This document shows, one piece after another, positions 60,501 to 64,000 of a stretch of DNA of 64,000 bases. The notes beneath the pieces were generated by a model. It was not told the origin of the DNA. It did no database searches and saw only the letters and a program-made list of their open reading frames with translations. The stretch lies in NCBI RefSeq assembly GCF_040183065.1, contig NC_091120.1, positions 15,269,708 to 15,333,707 of the forward strand, written 5' to 3'. The stretch is from Periplaneta americana (lineage: Eukaryota > Arthropoda > Insecta > Blattodea > Blattidae). The position numbers and the translations under genes were made by a program. Position 1 is the first letter of the stretch. Each line of letters begins with the position of its first letter.

Positions 60501-63500
60501 TAACAATATTCAGGAAACGCCAAAAACTGATAACTTTTTTCCTAATTGTTTGCAGTGTTCGTCATATTTGAAGCTTATTTATGGAAGGAAAGAGGGAATT
60601 TAGGCACAACATTCATTAGAAAATTGCTAGAGACATTTAGGTAGATGACGAAACTGCCATTATCTCAATTAAAAAAAAATGAATTTAGACAGTTTTGGAA
60701 TTGGACGCTTCATATATTACATTACATTATATTATTTCTGATCTGTTCCGTCATTGTTCTATCTTCACCCACTTTTTCTAGCACAGCTTCGTTTCTTATT
60801 TTGTTTGTCCATTTCACCTGCTCCAATCTTCTCCATATCTACATTTTGAATGCTTCCAGTCATTTCGTCATAATGTCCATGTTTCTGCCCCATACAATGC
60901 TACACTCCACACAAAGCACTTCACTAGTCTCTTCCTTAGTTCTTTTTCCAGAGGTCCGCAGAAGATGCTCCTTTTTCTATTAAGGGGAATTGGACGTTAT
61001 CGCATGCAAAGTAATGGTAAAAATAGCCTATCTTCAAGCAGTCATAAATGTAATACTATTTATCACAGCTATTTCATTTTTTTAGTGATATATGTATACA
61101 TATTAAGCTTTAAAATGAAAAAATAATGGTTAATCTAGTGTAAATCCCACCCTTAAATTAATTGTTAAATTTAAACATATTTTTTATATAAATTCACTAC
61201 ATACCTGTGATTAGGTACACTCTATTCACTTATCATAGCACACATTGAATTAAAATTTTGGCCACTTACTGCTAATAGATACTAAAACATACCCTACTAA
61301 AATTGTTAAAATATCTGTAATACTATGGGCATAGGGCTTACACTAATCTTCAATTTTTTTAAATTTATTCATGGTGATCATTTCTATAAGTCCTATGCCC
61401 ATAATATTACAGATACATGAATAATTTTAGTAGGGTATGTTTTAGTATCTATTAGCAGTAAGTGGTCAAAATTTCAATTCAATATGTGCTATAATAAGTG
61501 AATAGAGTGTACCTAATGACAGACATATAGTGAATTTATAAAAAAAATTGTGCTTAATTAAAAAAATTAATTTAAGGATAAAGATTTACTCTAGAATATC
61601 CATTCTTTTCATTTTAAAGCTTAATATGCATAGACACATAGCTAACAAAAATGAAAGACCTCTGATAAATAGTATTATATTTATGACTGCTTGAAGATAG
61701 GCTATTTTTTACAATTATTTTGCATGTGATAATGACCAACTCCCCTTACAGCTTCCTTTGCCATTGCTATCCTCCTCTTGACTTCCTGACAGCAGCTCAT
61801 GTTAGTACTTACAGTACACCCCAAGTATTTGAAGCTGTCCACTTGTTTCACTGCTTTATTTCGAATTCGTCTCTTACTATGTATTCATTATTTTGCTCTA
61901 TTGTATGTATTTTTAGCTGAATTTTATCGCAATTATTTAATTTTGGAAATTGTTTATTTGAGATATGTATATATTTTTATTCCATTTAATTGTATTGCCA
62001 TTTACTTTTTAATTGGTGGACATTTATATATTTGATATTGAAGTGTTCGAAAGATCCAATACAAGTAGAGATAGACTGCAGGAAGCTGTGGCATATTTAA
62101 TATTATCTTTTCAACTTTGTTTCAGTTGCAGCATGAGCAGTGAAACTTCGTCTTTTAATTCTGAATGTCAGGATGATGAGGAAATTGCTTTGGCAATGCA
62201 AGCTGCTGAGATAGCCAATCGAAATGAAGCTCGTGCCAAATTCAGGTTTGTTTCATTCTTTACCTTTTGGTTTTATTACATTTACTAGCTGTACCCGTGC
62301 ACTCTGCTGCACTTATTAGAAATTAATATAAAGTAATTACACAATTAAAATAGGACGTTTGATCCAGGGAACATTTGTGTTTGATGAAATGAATGTGCAC
62401 ATAAACATTATTTTAAGAAATACAGGAAACGAATGTACAGAATAGCCTATCAAGTTTTCTTTGCATAAGAAGCTATTTTAATCTTACCTTTCCTCGATTC
62501 ACTCAGAAGTTACTGTAATAACATCATAGAATTATGTCCATCTAAAAAAACAACACTTTCCAATGGTGAAATAATAATTATACAAATCGGTTAATTTAGC
62601 TTCCGATTTTACTTCATACAAACACAGAAACATTCTCTGTATGCTATGTTTCATAGCTTTCGATTGTTGTTGTCCAAGGTCCCTTATAGACGAAGTCATT
62701 TGTTTTCATTTCATTACTCCGCCTTAGATGGCATTGTATTTTAATTTTAAAACTCATTTATCTCATTAACTATCAGTCCTATCAAAATTTTGCAAAGAAT
62801 AAAACTTATCGGAAATCATTTTCAAAGAAACTTTCGTTATGTAACACATTTCACAAAAATCAATAATACCCCCCTTTTAAATAGTGTATTTTGAATGCCA
62901 TATAGCCTAAATTCTAAGTTACAACGAACTTAATTTATATTCCAATTTTCATCGAAATCTGTTCAGCCATTATCGACATACAAACAAAAATTTCAAAAAA
63001 GTGATTTTCTGTTTCAGGGTGGTTAATTATATGTTAGGACCAATTATTTTTGGAAAATCCAAAATTACCAGAAAAATTTCTGCTACAGATTTATTATTAG
63101 TATAGATTTCAAAGTTTGTGATTTGTTGTTCACAAATATTATGGTTTTCACCGACTATGATACAGAGTGCGATAAATGTTGTAATGATAGGTTCACTTTT
63201 GGATGTATATGTATACAATCTTATTACCTTTCTGTAGCTCTTATTATTTTTATGACTCTGAATTGTGTTGTGTGAACAGGTCAAGTGAAGACTTGGTGCA
63301 TCGTTTATTTGTATGCATTGCTGGTGTGGCAGATCAATTGCAGACGAATTTTGCAGGCGATCTTCGACACATTTTGAAGTGTGTGTTTCTTATGAGTGCA
63401 AGTAATACAAATGTCGAAGATGATGATTTGGAGGAAAGTCCTGTGACCACTGAAACAGTAGAACAAGGACCGCCATCTCCTCCTCCAGGGGACAGTGGTA

Positions 63501-64000
63501 TGTATATTTGTTTTAATAGGTTTTATTACTAACGTTTTTTTGTTTGTTCACAATGACAGGATTTTGACTTTCATCTCATTCTCCTTTTTGATTCCCAGTA
63601 CAAACTTGTAATGTTTCTTTCATCGTTTTTCTTTGTTTAAGCTTTCACGTACATGACTTGAGTAAAGTTAATTGAGGGACCACGATCAAAATGAGCTATG
63701 TGACTTTCTTTTTAGAAACTGAATTATTGACGTCATTAGCAAATTTGGATTGAAGACTTTACACAATGAGGGGTTAAGTTTGAAAATGGTTTATTTTAGG
63801 CATGTAAAATGCATGGATAAAATCAGTACATAGAGCAAAATGAGATATATTATTATTAATGAATTATTCAAAATGGTATATGCCACTCATTATTTGAACA
63901 GAACAAAATGTGCCACATTTCATATTGTTACGTTATATTTCTCCACTATATACAAAATTACCAGGCCAACTGGATGGACCATCTACAGTGGATGTCATCA
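28343..64000 (+). CDS. Lst2: Lateral signaling target protein 2 homologue (LST-2 / ZFYVE28 family), 3' end beyond the window
   Basis: Exons 28343-28378, 34019-34165, 39047-39178, 42987-43324, 53329-53500, 54447-56821, 59954-60034, 62126-62245, 63280-63497 and 63965-(64000) join in a single open frame of about 1218 residues so far. The N-terminus [12 protein letters not shown], then [66 protein letters not shown] and [14 protein letters not shown] are hallmarks of LST-2/ZFYVE28. Family knowledge: these proteins bind PI3P on early endosomes through a C-terminal FYVE finger and promote EGF-receptor degradation. Mono-ubiquitination at a conserved N-terminal Lys (Lys87 in the human protein) blocks endosomal binding, and Lys86 here (VKFPDD, exon 3) appears to correspond. 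The FYVE finger is expected right of the window. Introns total over 30 kb because of inserted repeats. Confidence 0.95.
28379..29167. other. LST-2 intron 1, first part; nothing recognised
   Basis: AT-rich sequence with no element boundary that I can support. Confidence 0.4.
29168..29390. repeat. Inverted repeat with about 100-bp arms and TTAGG-type motifs
   Basis: Arms 29168-29270 and 29290-29390 are inverted (ccacttttacactaaacct against aggtttagtgtaaaagtgg; attgcatata against tatatgcaat). The inner arms carry cctaacctaacct and ggttaggttagg, so the loop region contains facing TTAGG-like runs. Confidence 0.75.
29526..29659 (+). repeat. Tandem repeat, unit about 40 bp, rich in GGTTAGG
   Basis: Four adjacent imperfect units each start aggtktgta and contain ggttagg or gattagg motifs. 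The (TTAGG)n motif equals the insect telomere repeat, but here it is degenerate and embedded in longer units. Confidence 0.65.
29885..29958 (-). repeat. tRNA-like SINE head relic
   Basis: The minus strand contains ggtagagcgttcgcgcgcta and a B-box-like ggatcgatacc (complement of ggtatcgatcc at about 29899). Stems TTCGC/GCGAA and CCCGG pairings resemble a tRNA head. Only the head and a few bases of tail are clear. Confidence 0.5.
30450..31256. mobile_element. Tigger/pogo-like non-autonomous element, 807 bp
   Basis: Ends CAGTGAAACCTCTTCTTACA and the complement of the right end CAGTGAAACCTCTCATTTAC, TA at 30448-30449 and 31257-31258. No transposase. It lies inside LST-2 intron 1. Confidence 0.85.
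31259..32413. other. Intron 1 sequence, nothing firmly recognised
   Basis: Small open frames at 31360-32081 have no family signature that I can name. It may hold degraded retroelement sequence. Confidence 0.35.
32416..32807. repeat. CCGTATTT-type inverted-repeat element, about 392 bp
   Basis: The left end CCGTATTTGCTGATGTATAA and the complement of the right end (TCGTGTTTGTTGGCATAAAA) match imperfectly, both continuing agac.cattc. TA at 32414-32415 and 32808-32809. Includes a run of 16 G followed by a TG repeat at 32590-32630 and a T run at 32648-32664. Confidence 0.6.
32823..33554 (-). pseudogene. 5'-truncated non-LTR fragment, RNase H (copy 2, diverged subfamily)
   Basis: Three minus-strand frames together cover [53 protein letters not shown] and a C-x2-C...H-x4-C motif, ending LPDARH. 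At least two frameshifts. The 3' end is a (CAA)n tail (ttgttgttg on + strand). A 16-bp duplication atactttgtgaatgtt at 32807-32822 and 33555-33570 flanks it, right at the end of the previous element. Confidence 0.88.
33571..34018. other. End of intron 1, nothing recognised
   Basis: Unique-looking AT-rich sequence leading to the exon 2 acceptor. Confidence 0.35.
34019..34165 (+). CDS. Lst2: LST-2 exon 2 (residues 13-61)
   Basis: Acceptor gtttgcag, donor gtaatg, 147 nt, phase 0 on both sides. Encodes [18 protein letters not shown]... and [20 protein letters not shown], the most conserved stretch of the family. Confidence 0.95.
34330..35283 (-). pseudogene. Non-LTR retrotransposon C-terminal relic with 3' UTR (CR1/Jockey-like)
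   Basis: Minus-strand frame 34978-35283 reads [40 protein letters not shown] and [20 protein letters not shown]. The [17 protein letters not shown] block is the common C-terminus of many non-LTR polyproteins (after the reverse transcriptase). The following 650 bp to about 34330 behave as its 3' UTR, with repeated acacaatacaat motifs and an end of type aaataaatac. 5' truncated; clade uncertain. Confidence 0.75.
34609..34689. repeat. Minisatellite, unit about 25 bp
   Basis: catttcactgacact recurs four times with variable spacers (ttagcaca, ctttaaca, atagaaca). Part of the retroelement 3' region. Confidence 0.8.
35270..35344. repeat. Short tandem repeat, unit about 18-19 bp
   Basis: gttcttttatcgtatcgaa-type units repeat about four times. 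Confidence 0.75.
35345..36612. other. Intron 2 sequence, unclassified repeat-like
   Basis: No coding exon. A segment beginning actagtggcttgtgcagcaa at about 35678 and one near 36385 (gcttcgcttcccctgaatgc) look repeat-like, but I cannot set boundaries. Confidence 0.35.
36613..36648. repeat. (TA)n microsatellite
   Basis: 36 bp of uninterrupted TA. Confidence 0.95.
36825..37477 (+). pseudogene. 5'-truncated non-LTR fragment, RNase H (copy 3)
   Basis: Plus-strand copy of the element at 213 and 50812: [37 protein letters not shown], then after a 1-base shift near 37150 [35 protein letters not shown]...EHLKIC and LLSNAWH. It ends in a (CAA)n tail. A perfect 14-bp duplication acatttaattacga at 36811-36824 and 37478-37491 proves the boundaries, including the 5' truncation point. 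Confidence 0.92.
37492..38470. other. Intron 2 sequence, nothing recognised
   Basis: AT-rich; open frames here lack family features. Confidence 0.35.
38471..38992 (+). pseudogene. RTE-like reverse-transcriptase C-terminal relic
   Basis: Plus-strand frame: [11 protein letters not shown] just upstream of the first Met, then [38 protein letters not shown] and an [20 protein letters not shown] block. KYLG...VLYGCET is typical of the region after the reverse-transcriptase core in RTE-like elements. It ends abruptly (HLKCE, stop) without the usual GHVARM block, so it is truncated at both ends. It stops only 54 bp before LST-2 exon 3. Confidence 0.78.
39047..39178 (+). CDS. Lst2: LST-2 exon 3 (residues 62-105)
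   Basis: Acceptor tttatttcag, donor gtgagt, 132 nt, phase 0. Encodes [20 protein letters not shown], then [11 protein letters not shown] and [11 protein letters not shown]. Lys86 (39119-39121) aligns by motif with the regulatory ubiquitination site of the human protein (inferred). Confidence 0.95.
39293..39496 (+). pseudogene. Reverse-transcriptase core fragment (YADD region)
   Basis: The sequence reads acatgacCTTGTCATCTGG in the position of a YADDLVIW block (first Asp lost), then [32 protein letters not shown] and [12 protein letters not shown]. This is the segment around and after the catalytic YxDD of a non-LTR reverse transcriptase. Short and broken; possibly the upstream part of the RNase H family found elsewhere in the window. 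Confidence 0.6.
39500..41352. other. Intron 3 sequence, unclassified
   Basis: No exon. The stretch 39560-40080 is less AT-rich than the surroundings and may be part of an unrecognised repeat. TA runs near 40500 and a run of 12 C at 41108-41119 follow. Confidence 0.35.
41353..42630. mobile_element. Dispersed repeat with ACTAGCTGTACCC start and AGTATAGAT end (copy 1)
   Basis: Starts actagctgtaccctgcgctc and ends cagatttattattagtatag. The same start, body and end recur at 62284-63106, so the boundaries are set by comparison. Interrupted by a SINE (41870-42146). No open frame; class not recognised. Confidence 0.75.
41870..42146 (+). mobile_element. tRNA-derived SINE (family C), complete insertion
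   Basis: Head with gattagagcagctggctacg and B box ggggttcgatccc, a body with ggtctttcccggg and gtggtgccgacc, and a tail of (cctttac)n units. A 15-bp duplication tacagcgccttagat at 41855-41869 and 42147-42161 flanks it, within the repeat above. Confidence 0.92.
42631..42986. other. End of intron 3 with ATT/GTT microsatellite
   Basis: Contains a (TTA)n(TTG)n microsatellite at 42781-42816, otherwise nothing recognised before the exon 4 acceptor. Confidence 0.5.
42987..43324 (+). CDS. Lst2: LST-2 exon 4 (residues 106-218)
   Basis: Acceptor attacttgcag, donor AG|gtatgt, ends phase 2. Encodes [40 protein letters not shown] and [21 protein letters not shown] Ser/Thr-rich insert ([15 protein letters not shown]) sits between the helical segments. 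Confidence 0.95.
43325..43858. other. Start of intron 4, nothing recognised
   Basis: AT-rich intron sequence; open frames at 43651-43958 have no family signature. Confidence 0.35.
43861..44486. mobile_element. TA-flanked inverted-repeat element (TACTGNGTGTTCA ends), 626 bp
   Basis: Left end tactgggtgttcatttcaag and complement of right end tactgcgtgttcagttcaaa, both continuing gtgtgtcatgac-like. TA at 43859-43860 and 44487-44488. No transposase. Confidence 0.8.
44678..44931. repeat. Inverted repeat with about 38-bp ends
   Basis: gaagagtccactgcaagaat (from 44681) and attcttgcagtggactcttc (to about 44928) are exact inverted copies. Probably a miniature element. Confidence 0.75.
44932..46189. 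other. Intron 4 sequence, nothing recognised
   Basis: No exon or element boundary that I can support. Confidence 0.35.
46198..47575. mobile_element. hAT-type non-autonomous element with TAGAGATGGG ends
   Basis: Ends TAGAGATGGG and CCCATCTCTA with a perfect 8-bp duplication ctatatac at 46190-46197 and 47576-47583. Subterminal regions repeat gaaactgttt / aaacagtttc many times, a likely transposase-binding array. No transposase frame. A second inverted-repeat element is nested inside (46865-47466). Confidence 0.92.
46865..47466. repeat. Nested inverted-repeat element (GGTCTTACTAATAAA ends)
   Basis: Left ggtcttactaataaaaactc and right (complement cagtcttactaataaacggt) are inverted copies inside the hAT element. 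Exact edges are uncertain by 1-3 bp. Confidence 0.7.
47584..48149. other. Intron 4 sequence
   Basis: Nothing recognised apart from the short 3' flank of the Penelope relic (aacaaggtatgttaat). Confidence 0.35.
48150..49520 (-). pseudogene. Penelope-like retroelement relic: reverse-transcriptase end plus GIY-YIG endonuclease
   Basis: Minus strand. From about 49520: [20 protein letters not shown]; after a miniature insertion (49178-49420), [12 protein letters not shown] with the catalytic YVDD; then a long linker; then a GIY-YIG domain ([30 protein letters not shown]), the endonuclease of Penelope-like elements; stop at 48150. A TGA replaces a sense codon at 48903-48905 (KQAAF-stop-TMVHRLL), otherwise one frame spans 48150-49208. 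5' truncated, with frame damage near 49505. Codon use is biased to A in the third position. Confidence 0.9.
49178..49420. repeat. Miniature inverted-repeat element inside the Penelope reverse-transcriptase relic
   Basis: Ends atatgagtagcttaatatca (49178 onward) and its complement up to 49420. Coding sequence on both sides (…HTTTSY and YWHRYVDD…) resumes across it, so it interrupts the reverse transcriptase just before its catalytic motif. The target duplication is TA or ATAT, ambiguous because the ends are AT-rich. Confidence 0.82.
49521..50554. other. Intron 4 sequence, nothing recognised
   Basis: No exon or element that I can support. Confidence 0.35.
50555..50760. repeat. Miniature inverted-repeat element, about 206 bp
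   Basis: Left cggtttcttggtaaaagtaa and complement of right ccagtttcttggtaaaagtg match over about 27 bp. It borders the TA microsatellite. Confidence 0.75.
50762..50806. repeat. (TA)n microsatellite, left of copy 4
   Basis: About 45 bp of uninterrupted TA. Confidence 0.95.
50812..51380 (-). pseudogene. 5'-truncated non-LTR fragment, RNase H (copy 4), inside a TA microsatellite
   Basis: Minus-strand copy very close to copy 1: an open frame of 168 codons (50815-51321) covers [20 protein letters not shown] to LLSNAWH, including CPLCNS...EHLKIC. The 3' end (complement of gttgttttctaatgccagg) follows (TA)n at 50762-50806, and the 5' end abuts a second (TA)n at 51381-51428. The target was presumably a TA repeat, so a duplication cannot be defined. 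Confidence 0.9.
51381..51428. repeat. (TA)n microsatellite, right of copy 4
   Basis: tatatacatatatata... about 48 bp with one C interruption. Confidence 0.9.
51429..52816. mobile_element. Foldback element with about 250-bp arms, split by a retrotransposon fragment
   Basis: Left arm 51429-51690 and right arm 51725-51897 plus 52733-52816 are inverted copies (tcattaatttca at the left tip, tgaaattaatga at the right tip; gtttattctttgagatattt against aaatatctcaaagaataaac near the tips). Without the insert the element is about 555 bp. The RNase H fragment (copy 5) sits in the right arm between two copies of atttttgtcgc. Confidence 0.85.
51898..52721 (+). pseudogene. 5'-truncated non-LTR fragment with intact RNase H domain (copy 5)
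   Basis: A 270-codon open frame with all RNase H acidic positions ([27 protein letters not shown]), [21 protein letters not shown] and the C-x2-C...H-x4-C motif CPLCNK...DHLITC, ending LPKPGIR. It is the least damaged copy and belongs to a different subfamily from copies 1, 3 and 4. It is flanked by the 11-bp duplication atttttgtcgc at 51887-51897 and 52722-52732. The initiator Met shown by the frame is chance; the true reading frame began in the missing 5' part. Confidence 0.92.
52817..53328. other. End of intron 4, nothing recognised
   Basis: AT-rich sequence before the exon 5 acceptor. Confidence 0.35.
53329..53500 (+). CDS. Lst2: LST-2 exon 5 (residues 218-275)
   Basis: Acceptor tttgttacag, donor gtttgt (a weaker site). 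Encodes [40 protein letters not shown] and [15 protein letters not shown]. The preceding intron (43325-53328) is 10 kb and the most repeat-laden of the gene. Confidence 0.95.
53577..54388. mobile_element. Pogo/Tigger-like non-autonomous element, copy 2
   Basis: Same ends and interior as 19778-20608 (CAGTAGAACTTGGTTATA start, aaccaagttctactg end, many shared internal segments). TA on the right (54389-54390); the left flank is TT instead of TA. The right end is 58 bp before LST-2 exon 6. Confidence 0.88.
54447..56821 (+). CDS. Lst2: LST-2 exon 6, large exon with the disordered acidic/Ser-rich middle (residues 276-1067)
   Basis: Acceptor cttattgcag, donor AG|gtacgt, 2375 nt, ends phase 2. It starts with [20 protein letters not shown], the end of the conserved N-terminal domain, and [14 protein letters not shown]. 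Then follow about 700 residues rich in Ser, Glu, Asp, Cys and Val with no recognised domain, likely disordered and divergent between species. The open frame continues upstream to 54258, but that part is a transposon remnant plus intron, so the exon starts at 54447. The intron on each side has a transposable element within 60 bp. Confidence 0.93.
56875..57573 (+). mobile_element. Mariner-type element reduced to its ends, with expanded CT repeat
   Basis: Ends CGAGGCGCATCCAGAAAGTA and its exact complement, TA at 56873-56874 and 57574-57575. Left part encodes a transposase N-terminus ([20 protein letters not shown]) and the right part its C-terminus ([35 protein letters not shown], then after a [16 protein letters not shown]). 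The middle with the catalytic residues is gone; a CT/CCT repeat (about 57165-57280) occupies the join. A 29-base T run lies near the right end. It starts 53 bp after the exon 6 donor. Confidence 0.88.
57576..58109. other. Intron 6 sequence, nothing recognised
   Basis: AT-rich. Confidence 0.35.
58112..58326. repeat. Miniature inverted-repeat element (CCGTATATATGTGAATACTC ends)
   Basis: Exact 20-bp inverted ends, TA at 58110-58111 and 58327-58328, 215 bp. The CCGTAT start resembles the elements at 6626 and 32416. Confidence 0.85.
58329..58878. other. Intron 6 sequence, nothing recognised
   Basis: No exon or element recognised. Confidence 0.35.
58879..59866 (+). repeat. About 1-kb pyrimidine tract (C/T-rich satellite-like)
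   Basis: Nearly every base is C or T, with scattered A and rare G, in irregular ccctctcc / tccctc units with no fixed period. The complementary strand is purine-only over long runs. It ends 87 bp before the acceptor of exon 7, so the pre-mRNA has an exceptionally long pyrimidine stretch upstream of that splice site. Open frames in it are low-complexity artefacts. Confidence 0.95.
59954..60034 (+). CDS. Lst2: LST-2 exon 7 (residues 1067-1094)
   Basis: Acceptor tgtgttgttag, donor AG|gtaggc, 81 nt, phase 2 in and out. Encodes [20 protein letters not shown] and ITVSSD. Small Ser-rich exon; the frame joins exons 6 and 8 without a stop. Confidence 0.85.
60035..60689. other. Intron 7 sequence, nothing recognised
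   Basis: AT-rich, includes an A run at 60177-60190. Confidence 0.35.
60690..61900 (-). pseudogene. RTE-like reverse-transcriptase C-terminal relic, split by a foldback element
   Basis: The minus strand on the right (61900 to 61749) reads [20 protein letters not shown], then [11 protein letters not shown]. On the left (60981 downward) it continues [35 protein letters not shown], then stops and frameshifts. KYLGCT / RIAMAKEA / [10 protein letters not shown] are typical of RTE-like elements after the polymerase core. Decayed, and interrupted between MAKEA and KRSIF by the element at 60981-61748. Confidence 0.78.
60981..61748. repeat. Long palindromic foldback element, arms about 350 bp
   Basis: The left half (taaggggaattggacgttat..., aaatagcctatcttcaagca) and the right half (tgcttgaagataggctattt..., ...ccaactcccctta) are inverted almost along their whole length, with a loop near 61345-61385. 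The left flank gives TTAA; the right gives TTAC, so the target could have been TTAA. No open frame. Confidence 0.85.
61901..62125. other. End of intron 7, nothing recognised
   Basis: AT-rich sequence leading to the exon 8 acceptor. Confidence 0.35.
62126..62245 (+). CDS. Lst2: LST-2 exon 8 (residues 1094-1134)
   Basis: Acceptor ctttgtttcag, donor AG|gtttgt, 120 nt, phase 2 in and out. Encodes [20 protein letters not shown] followed by [20 protein letters not shown]. The [15 protein letters not shown]...RAKFR block is conserved upstream of the FYVE finger in LST-2 proteins. An alternative acceptor 6 nt downstream (ttgcag) would also keep the frame and drop two residues. Confidence 0.92.
62284..63106. 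mobile_element. Dispersed repeat with ACTAGCTGTACCC start and AGTATAGAT end (copy 2)
   Basis: Same 5' start, body (attagaaat.aatataaagta, ggaacatttgtgtttgat) and end (agatttattattagtatag) as 41353-42630, without the SINE. It fills most of intron 8 between exons 8 and 9. Confidence 0.75.
63280..63497 (+). CDS. Lst2: LST-2 exon 9 (residues 1134-1207)
   Basis: Acceptor tgtgtgaacag, donor gtatgt, 218 nt, ends phase 1. Encodes [40 protein letters not shown] and an acidic/Pro-rich end ([13 protein letters not shown]). The hydrophobic block is conserved in the family. Confidence 0.93.
63498..63964. other. Intron 9, nothing recognised
   Basis: AT-rich, ends at the tentative exon 10 acceptor. Confidence 0.35.
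63965..64000 (+). CDS. Lst2: LST-2 exon 10, partial (cut by window end)
   Basis: A ttaccag acceptor at 63964 followed by a frame that fits phase 1: [12 protein letters not shown]. The pyrimidine tract before it is weak, so the assignment is tentative. Confidence 0.55.

Noticed and set aside
1..64000. CRISPR array, bacterial operon or phage-like cassette
   Set aside because: No regularly spaced short repeats with unique spacers, no ribosome-binding-site-led gene series; splice sites and repeats are those of an animal nuclear genome.

Overview
This window is nuclear DNA of a large, transposon-rich insect genome. One host gene is clearly recognisable: the + strand gene for the Lateral signaling target 2 homologue (LST-2, ZFYVE28 family). 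It starts at 28343 and runs off the right edge. It has nine complete coding exons plus the start of a tenth, joined by long AT-rich introns with canonical GT-AG borders. The repeat families (tRNA-headed SINEs, many TA-flanked terminal-inverted-repeat elements, Penelope, RNase H non-LTR fragments) and the TTAGG-like motifs suggest a polyneopteran insect, and my best guess is a cockroach (Blattodea, Periplaneta-like). That assignment is inference, not proof.

Layout. 1-4040: the end of an unidentified + strand gene (one plausible terminal exon, 3862-3992), next to a 2.3-kb hAT-type element. That element carries two younger insertions: an inverted SINE pair, and a palindromic array of tRNA-Tyr-like units. 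4040-27917: an intergenic transposon field. It holds Tc1/mariner relics (5510, 12026), a Tigger/pogo relic (16767), several miniature inverted-repeat elements, SINEs with clear target-site duplications, an RTE-like reverse-transcriptase relic split by a SINE, and a 2.2-kb element with a THAP-like start that looks P-element-related.

27919-64000: the LST-2 promoter/5' leader and gene body. The exons encode the conserved N-terminal LST-2 domain (exons 1-6 start), a very long Ser/Glu/Asp-rich, probably disordered middle (exon 6), and conserved C-terminal motifs (exons 7-10). The PI3P-binding FYVE zinc finger expected at the C-terminus lies beyond the window. The introns hold four of the window's five 5'-truncated copies of an RNase H-bearing non-LTR family, a Penelope relic broken by a miniature element, hAT and mariner relics, and nested inverted repeats. 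Intron 6 also contains a roughly 1-kb almost pure pyrimidine tract that ends shortly before a splice acceptor.

How the genes work together: only LST-2 has an inferable role (endosomal control of EGF-receptor signalling). Everything else is mobile DNA in various states of decay. I found no operon-like system, CRISPR array or coherent new multi-gene system. The most unusual items are the tRNA-like palindromic array, the THAP-bearing element family, and the nested insertions whose duplications can be read directly from the sequence.
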